Part shown: in pieces, positions 56,745-64,000 of the stretch | How the letters are laid out: every line of letters starts with the position of its first letter | Position numbering within the stretch: position 1 is the first letter of the stretch | From: Ischnura elegans | Lineage: Eukaryota; Arthropoda; Insecta; Odonata; Coenagrionidae | DNA: 64,000 nt | Reading direction: 5' to 3' | Assembly: GCF_921293095.1 (NCBI RefSeq) | Contig: NC_060257.1 | Location: forward strand, 54,596,968 to 54,660,967 | The notes under the pieces: model-generated | Database searches by the model: none | What the model was told of the DNA's origin: nothing | The model's input: only the letters and a program-made list of their open reading frames with translations | Position numbers and translations under genes: made by a program

Positions 56745-57667
56745 TAGATTATTTTTGAGGTTTTATTAGATTTCAGTGAATTTTAGGGAACAAATTCACT
56801 AAATAGATGGTAGAAACATAATTCATTGTTAAACTTTATAAGCTGTTAAGTTATCAATTTTAAAATATTTTTTTCTTACAAAATTGCTATTTTTTATTGA
56901 CTTTTTATTTAGTTTTTATGAGTCAGAATAGCATCACAAATTCTCCACTTCCCACTCACCCCAGACCACCCCTGAATCTGAATATTTCTAAGTTTCAGTG
57001 TACAGTTCTCCGAGAAAGCCATCCTTATATTTACTTCTGAGTTCCTATCATCTGTAGGTACCCCTAATTATAATAACTATTTCTGTTCCATGACAAACCA
57101 CCTTAGAAAAATTAAATAAGTTTTCATCATTAGTTTAAAGTTTGATTAAAAAATTACAATATATTTTTCAAGCATTAGTATTTTCAATGGTTGTTCGCAA
57201 TTTGAACCCACGAATGCCAAATTTCAATATGTATTTTTAGCAAACTTTTAGCAAACAAATATTTTAACATAGTCAAGATTTTAAAACTTTAGATGAAGGT
57301 AAATTTTGATGAGGGTCGGTACCATTAAAATTTTGAAGATGATAACTTGTGTTTTTAACAATAGGTCTCTGAACACCTATGTAGGAAAAGACGTTTCTGA
57401 AAAGTAGGTGTAATTATTAAGCTAAAAGTTATAACAATATGACTGTAAAGTCATCTATTTTTTTATTATGAGCATTTAAAATACGTCTCACAAGCCATCA
57501 AGGAAAAACGTAATTCGCACCACCGCCATCTTGAATGACGTCAGCTCATGCAATAGTGTTGTTCTTAACCACCTTGACCGTGCACATTATTGAAGTTTAC
57601 AGCGGAGATATTGTGGTTATTACGCCGTATTTTTCGTGTCGTAGTTATTCCTCGATATGTCGCAGCG

Positions 57668-57799
57668 TATAGCTTCAAGTACTGCATTGTGCCTAAGTGC
57701 AGAAATACGACTAGAAATGCTCCAAATAAATATTTTCATACGGTCACCCAAGACGTAGAACGAAGATTGGTTCGGATGAGAAAGTGCCGACGAATGTGA
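57668..57799 (+). pseudogene. THAP-domain remnant in the ISL2EU-like element
   Basis: The readable segment YCIVPKCRNTTRNAPNKYF followed by HTVTQDVERRLVRM fits a THAP N-terminal half (C-x4-C, then an aromatic and basic stretch). It stops before the second metal-binding pair. Confidence 0.6.
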
Positions 57800-58119
57800 A
57801 TGAATGAAAAAAAATGAATTCTAATATTAACGCATTGTTTATCAGATTTGACACAATTCTATACCTACTCATCTTCACCAGTGGAAAGTTTTTTCACTTG
57901 CTGGCTTTATCCACTTCGAGGGGATCTCTATCCGACACTTTTTGAAAAATTTGTGTTCCTCAAGGAGACTAATGCAACTATATAGAGCAACATTTGAGAA
58001 GTTTTACTTTAAAAAGTAAAATATATATTTTTAAAACATACCTTTCTCGTGTACTATTTGTAACTATCCTTACGAGCAAAAACAGGTTAAATATTTTTTA
58101 AGATCTCTTAGTTTCCATA

Positions 58120-58525
58120 AGGTGAGGTGGGGTAAGTGCGACCCCCCTTCAGGTAAATCGTATTTCCGTTCTCGAAGCAGGTGGCGGTCGTGCAACATAT
58201 TCCACACATTGTTATGAAACCAGAGCCAACGACTTTTTAATACTTATCCCTTAATTTCTCGACATGCTTAGGAAATATACCCGTCCGTTCATCTCGTAGT
58301 CTTAGTTGGTTGTGAGGAGAGGCTATACCGCAGTTCCCTCTGAATCAACGCATCGGAGGTGTTAGGTAAGAACTATATCTTGTTTTCTCTTCTTCATGGA
58401 TTGGTTTTCCTTGCTTTACTTTAAATTAGGAACTCGGGTCGTTATATTTAGTTTAGATGGGGGGTCGCACTTTCCCCGTCGTAACCATTCATTCCTACCT
58501 CCCGGGGCAAGTGCGACCCCAGGCT
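58120..58525. repeat. GTGCGACCCC-type motifs, possible nested pogo-like relic
   Basis: GGTGAGGTGGGGTAAGTGCG at 58,120 (followed by ACC), GGGGGTCGCACTTTCCCC at about 58,460 (inverted) and GGGGCAAGTGCGACCCC at 58,504 repeat one motif. From memory, similar strings form the ends of arthropod pogo/mariner-type elements. Boundaries are not resolved. Confidence 0.4.
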
Positions 58526-59929
58526 ACGAGGTTGAAGTATGGATTGAATTTTTAGCTTATGTCTAACAGTTCTTGCGTTAAGCTTTTAGTTTCTGTCTGG
58601 CAGTTCTTGCGTTAAACTTTCTTAAATAAATGTTGCAAAACACCGAAGTTCATAAAACTAGGTCTCTATTAACTCTTATTTTGAAGGTTTATCTGATAAA
58701 GATAGCTTACTTCAGTTTGTTGATTGATTATGATAGGGCATTGGATATCATGTCTTCTGACGAGGAGGATGTAGACGACATGGTATTTATGCCTGAAACA
58801 AGATAGCATGAGTCGAAAAAGCTTAACAAATTCGGTGACTAACATTCAAAGTGGAGATTGGATTCTGGCTAGATTCAGCAGCAGCTCACTATGCAGGGAA
58901 AATTCTGGAGATTAATGAATAAGGTGATGCCGTGGTTTGCTGTTTGAGGACATTTTTTGGAACTGAAATAAGTTTCACCTGTCCATGGAATGAGGATTCC
59001 AGCGAAATACCTAGGGAAGGTGTTGTAAAAATATTACCGAAGCCCCCTGTCGGCCGTCGACCGGCCGGCTTACAAATGTTTTTTTTTTTCAAAAAGTATT
59101 TCAAATACTGTTTTATATTTCAAACTCCCAAGTCACAGGTATTGTGCACTTCAATTTTGTCCAGCCCTACTTACATAGTACTTAAACTCCTCTCAGAACT
59201 AGCTATGCAATCATTGCAAGAAAGGCTGTTAACTTCCACCTCATCGTCCTCCTCAAAAACTCGTGCCTCCACATAATAGGTTGCTGCTCGGGGTACACAC
59301 GAGCTCAAACGATACATTCGTTTTGATTGTGCGTAATTTGCACGCAACCAATGGCAGTCTAAACATATGTTTAGAGACTGTGGTTTAGACTGCCAATGGC
59401 GTCGTCAGCGTAATCTTCTCGTCCGACCCTAATAAATGTAATCTCATTGTTAAATTTCATAAACACATTTAATAAAGAAAGATTAAAGAAATAATATTTC
59501 TTAAGAAAATATGTGAAATAAGTGCGTTAAAGTGGCCTTTATGACATTTTTACTATATTTTACGATTTTTAGTTAGTATTTGAAGGGATATTAAAATATT
59601 GTCCAGAGACCTATTCTTCAATGTTGGTTTATACATGCTCCCTTAAAATAATGATGAACAATTCCATTTCTTCAGGGAGGACACCCTAACGCAAAATACC
59701 TTCAGAAGGTCACTGTCCCTGTACATGACCAAAATGAGTGTACTCTGGATTACTTAAGGCCCGGTGGGATTACAGATCAAATGTTCTGTGCTGGAGTGAA
59801 GGAAGGAGGCAAAGATGCTTGTCACGTAAATTGCATTTACATACTTTATATCTTCTATTGTAATAAATGATATATTTATTTCATGGGCTAAAGCCTTTAC
59901 AACATATCGATACCTTCACTGCACAAAGG

Positions 59930-60095
59930 CTCAGCAATCGCCTACCAAATCAAATCCGCTCATCTAGGAGCCCATAATTATAATACCGTAGCAGAGAATT
60001 GGAGGTGAGCGTTTATGCTCCGGCTACTGCCAGCTGAGAGCATTCGTATTGTTGGGCTCCTAGATGAGCCGATTTGTTTCAGTGGGCGATCATTG
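59930..60095. mobile_element. foldback element, intron 6 of copy C
   Basis: Ortholog of 24,465-24,615, with CCGCTCATCTAGGAGCCCA arms. Confidence 0.7.
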
Positions 60096-61328
60096 AGCAT
60101 TTTTGCAGTGAAGGAATTGATATTACAACTAAAATGCATTGCACCATCATCCAATGTACAACAATAGATGTCATTAACACCCTGTGCTGAAATGACAAGT
60201 CTAGCTCATCGTGAACTTCTGTTACCGAATTGTGCATTTCATACTAGTGCTTCATGGTGAATGCAAACATAGGTAAAAATGTATTTATTAATTACATAAT
60301 TTATATATTAATTTTTATATTTCTCTTAATTTTCTTTTTGACAAATGAAGTTTTTCATGGTCATTACTATCCTTACCATAATAATCTAATTAGATTGGTC
60401 TGGTCCAATTAATTACCATTCACCCTTTCTGATTTGAACTTGAAAAATTGTATGAAATGTCAGCTTTGAAGCTTTTGGAAGCACATAAACATGTAGGCAC
60501 TGAGATATTTACTAAATACAATAAATCTTACTTATATCGAATTTCAGGCGACCATCATTCCATTTAGTTATAAACGGGATTTTGTTAAATGCATAATGAA
60601 GGAATTTGCCGTACGCATCACAGTATTGCCGGCTAACATTCCATAAATCGTCTTTATTGTAGCAATAGATTCGTAATGATTAACTATCGTCCCACCCTTT
60701 CCATTGAACAGCAGTCAAGGGAAGAATTTTAAGATCTACAGTAGAACTATGAGGTGATAGCCACATGTGATAACAACCGGTGATAAGGTAAGGAACGGTT
60801 AAGTATCTATGATGGCCTTAATGTCTTTTTAAAAGAGGAAATAATTCCTCGAGGGACCAAAGAATATTTCGTAATAGCAGGGATTTTTTATCATCGGAAC
60901 TCAACACATGCAGGGAAATTAACATAGGCTATTGTAGCAAAGTCCAAGAGACCAGAAACTCCCCTCAGTATAGGCGGGATTTCTTTACATGCGTGATCCT
61001 TATAAGCATGTTTTGCTGTACGTATTTAGAATTATTGTACACAGGGGACACTTACTCTCAAGAAGCTTTATTACACCATTATCATGAAAGCACACACTCA
61101 TCGGAAGGGAATACATGCATCAAAACAAGGACAAAAAGAACAACGTAATAATATAAGCGTAATGGCGGGGGATATTCAAATACATAGTCATTACATTTGA
61201 GATTATAATTCAACATTTTTCATGGTCACTGTTATCCTTACCATAATAATCTAATTTGATTGGTCTGGTCCACATGTATTAGCTGGCAATAGTCATGAGG
61301 GTATTCCATACTTGGAGATATTTTATAG

Positions 61329-61526
<198 letters not shown>

Positions 61527-61616
61527 TGATGGAGAGTATTGGCTGATTAGCCTATATACATGTATGACCATTAGATATATTTTGTAAATTTACATTGTCT
61601 GAAAACTTTTGTTTTT

Positions 61617-61622
61617 AATAAA
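61617..61622 (+). terminator. polyadenylation signal AATAAA of protease copy C
   Basis: Canonical AATAAA 88 nt after the stop codon, in the same position as in copy A. Confidence 0.7.
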
Positions 61623-61632
61623 TCATTCAAAT

Positions 61633-64000
61633 TGGGTGGTTTCCTATTTTTTAATTGCCTAAATCGAAAGATAATTACTCCTGGAGTACGTACAGTCGGA
61701 TCCGGATTTAAGGTCTTCGCATTCAACGTTTTTCCGCATTTAGCGTTTATTTATTTGGGTCCCGATTCATTTCCTATTAGGACAATGTAAAAGTTATACG
61801 TATTTAGTGTTTCCGCATTTTGCGTTTTTCCGCATTTATGGTCGTAAAAATATGTCCCGCTCAAGATTTTTTTGTCCGATTTAACGTTTTTTCATGACGG
61901 TTCATCCAAATCTTCGAATTTATGCTCACCAACAAGAACAGTCTCATGAAAGTTTACCAAGAGTCGATAGAATCTACCGGGGAACGCTTCTTCAACTGCT
62001 TTCTTCCGCGAGCGCAGCGCTGCGACCTTCTACTCGCAAGTTGGGTGATTTGTCTTCTCATAACATTTTGCTCCCCTTCTGATCCAAACACCAGGCACTT
62101 TTTGTATCAGATCCGATCTAATGGAGAAAAGCCATCCTTTAATAACCTCAAACTACCTTATCCTTCACTTCTTGAACTTGCCTTCGATGATACGTGACGA
62201 CTGATGACACGAGTTATCCTCCGAGGGCCGCTACAATAAGGGTTTTCTCGTTATGTTTTCAATTTATCAACTCTACTCCCTACGGGCAGTCGATTATTAG
62301 CCCAATATTTTTTCAGTCGGCTTCTTTCTCTTTTCAAAAGAGGAGGCCCAATATCAATTGCGCAGTTCACTAGAAGATTCTTTCTATAATCCATTCCAGG
62401 TCAGTTTCCACGGAGGAACAGCGAAAGAACAGAGGAAGTGTTTCCCCTGTCATGACCGTGAGTGAGAGCATTCTTTCCCTACGGAACAACATTATTTTAC
62501 ATCCTAATTTAGATATCCCGGAGCCAATTTATCGACATGCGGCTGGTTAATATCGCTGTCGATTCAAAAATATTTATCTGGTGCTAATTAATGTCAAAAG
62601 AGAATGACAATCGGAGTTTTGACGAACTATCACGGTGCATGACTCTAAATAAATCGCTCATGCTGGAAAAAAAATCACCGCATACTCACGGTAGAATAGA
62701 TTAGCGCGGAAAAATACGAAAATCCGGCAGGTATCCCTTGGTGGTTGACTTCGACATCATAACCCTGACGAAATTGCCAAACTCAAGAGGCACTGACAAT
62801 TTTTCGAATGAAATCCAGTTCTGTTGAAGATTAAACCTTTTCACTTAACAGAGTTTTGCTAATCGTTATTCAAGATCCAACCATATTTTATTAAAAGCTG
62901 CCGAGAAACAAGGCGAGTCGGAGTCAAGGTGATCAGCGCGCCGCGTAAGCAACTTCTCCCGGCCCCATTCGACCTGCATAAGGCCGCGGATATATGACAA
63001 CGAATCTGGTGTTATCATCGAGTTGAATCACCATCGACTTGTACGCATACTAAAATAAGATTCTACTTTTATGGATGACCTCGAATTCCAAAATGTGCGC
63101 ATAGGAGGCTTTTTAAAGGCTCATAAATCCCTTGTTTCGCCGAGGCAACAGAAAACGTTAAGTTGGCAAAATTCCAGAAAACCTCCCTTTTACTAGATAT
63201 TCGGTAGTTAAGAATTCGGGATTAGCGATCTTCTTCTGTCCCTTTATTTCACTCATTCCTCATGATTTTTCGAGTACCTACTTACACCTTTTCTTATTAT
63301 ATTAGAAATTCTATAGTCACCTACATGTCACTTTTACAGAAAAAATCCTAAATTTCATCGAGACCACTGAAATATGCATAAAAATGGAATCACTAATGTC
63401 CATAATAATAATCTGTGTGGGAATGCTTTTAAGTTGATATTAATTAGAATTTTCTTAAAATATTTCTTTAAAACAATTGTTATTCTCTCATTACTTATTT
63501 TTAATACCCATTTTTTTAGCTGATTCCTGAAAAGTATTATCCAACCTTCATAGGGCAAAGAACATTTCATTAAAGAATTTTTTGCTGCAATCAGCACCTT
63601 TTAGTTACTTAAAATAATACTTTTTATTCATAAAAAGCCATTCCAATCATTATAGACCCTAAAACCTGAAAAAAATGGCAGGTCCTCATTTAGTGTTTTA
63701 AATTTGGTCCCCCCTGAAAAACCTTAAATCAGAATTCTACTGTATTTCATGCTATTTGATTTTCAAATGACGATATCTATTTTTCGCGATTAAATGAAGA
63801 GTGAAAATTTTCAAGCACCCGGAAATGCGACGGCTAAGCATGAATGCTGGGGAAACTCCGTGTGACGTCGTTCTGGTTCCCGCTACCGCAAGTGAGGTGA
63901 CCTTTGGGTGAGGCTTTGAGCCCTCATACGACGAAGGATGCTAGCAGGTAGCAGAGTGCCCTGCTAGCTGGTAGCACTTGGCTTAAATAAGGATTATTAA
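61633..64000 (+). mobile_element. ISL2EU-type miniature element downstream of copy C, split by a 2.05-kb insertion
   Basis: 61,633-61,692 and 63,743-64,000 together follow the element at 20,262-20,924 (GGTGGTTTCCTA, CTCCTGGAGTACGTA, ATTTCATGCT, TATCTATTTTTCGCG, TAGCACTTGGC). It runs off the window end. Same insertion site as 26,353 downstream of copy A. Confidence 0.75.
61693..63742. mobile_element. pogo/Tc1-mariner-like nonautonomous element, TA duplication
   Basis: Flanked by TA on both sides (61,691-61,692 and 63,743-63,744). Inverted ends: CAGTCGGATCCGGATTTAAGG-like at the left, and CAGTAGAATTCTGATTTAAGG-like as the complement of the right. The uninterrupted homologue at 20,305 (CTGGAGTACGTATTTCA) proves the site. 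Left subterminal TTTTTCCGCATTTA motifs are repeated. The longest frame (91 codons, 61,922-62,197) is not recognised and no DDE region was found. Confidence 0.8.

Larger units (their letters stand above)
57363..59612 (+). mobile_element. ISL2EU-like 2.25-kb DNA transposon with THAP remnant (AT duplication)
   Basis: The ends AGGTCTCTG and CAGAGACCT are perfect inverted repeats flanked by AT. Copy A near 24,130 (TTTTTAACAATTCTTC) is the empty site. An AT duplication plus a THAP-coding remnant is what ISL2EU elements have. No DDE or YqaJ region was recognised. Inside lie a block with GGGGTAAGTGCGACCCC-like motifs (58,120-58,525), perhaps a nested pogo-like relic, and a 17-bp hairpin at 59,348-59,399. 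Confidence 0.75.

Noticed and set aside
57590-57799. THAP frame as a host transcription factor gene
   Set aside because: It lies wholly within an insertion with inverted ends and an AT duplication that is absent from the sister copy.

Overview
The window is eukaryotic, and its gene structure and repeat content point to an arthropod, most likely an insect with a repeat-rich genome. It is AT-rich, with spliced genes, GT-AG introns, AATAAA polyadenylation signals, BEL/Pao and Ty3/gypsy retrotransposons, and DNA elements of hAT, pogo, piggyBac, PIF and ISL2EU type. I cannot name the species.

Left third (1-16,880). A satellite-like array with a unit of about 314 bp fills 1-1,970. After it come mostly gene-free AT-rich DNA, a piggyBac-like element (5,023-5,855), decayed coding remnants (about 5,860-6,409, 8,290-8,765 and 12,899-13,378), a possible TATA promoter with a noncoding first exon near 9,240, and dispersed repeats that recur in inverted orientation near 44-46 kb.

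Middle and right (16,882-61,690) are dominated by one secreted trypsin-like serine protease locus present three times. Copy A (+, 16,882-26,264) is complete: seven exons, 259 residues, signal peptide, R-IIGG activation site and the full His-Asp-Ser triad. Copy B (-, 43,539 to 29,277) is inverted, keeps exons 1-5 only, and has a broken splice donor. Copy C (+, 46,387-61,529) keeps exons 3-7 only, all open. B and C are head to head. The introns of all three share old hAT-type miniature elements, so those insertions predate the duplications. Later insertions differ between copies and give a relative chronology.

Late insertions. A young BEL/Pao element (33,914-43,194, 5-bp target duplication) sits in intron 1 of copy B. 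It is split by a 2.9-kb pogo/Tigger-like transposon (35,937-38,840, TA duplication), which is itself split by a 198-bp hAT-type foldback (38,161-38,358, perfect 8-bp duplication). Intron 3 of copy C holds a degenerate Ty3/gypsy element on the minus strand (48,445-53,417), one LTR of which carries a 429-bp miniature element. Intron 5 of copy C holds two THAP-encoding DNA transposons (55,081-56,744 and 57,363-59,612). Downstream of copy C, a pogo/Tc1-like 2.05-kb element (61,693-63,742) interrupts an older miniature element that continues past the window end. Downstream of copy A lie two near-identical foldback elements of about 500 bp, each with seven CACGTG boxes.

The only gene that looks functional is copy A. 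The rest is a well-preserved record of nested transposition on a duplicated protease locus, much of which can be read because the sister copies supply empty sites.
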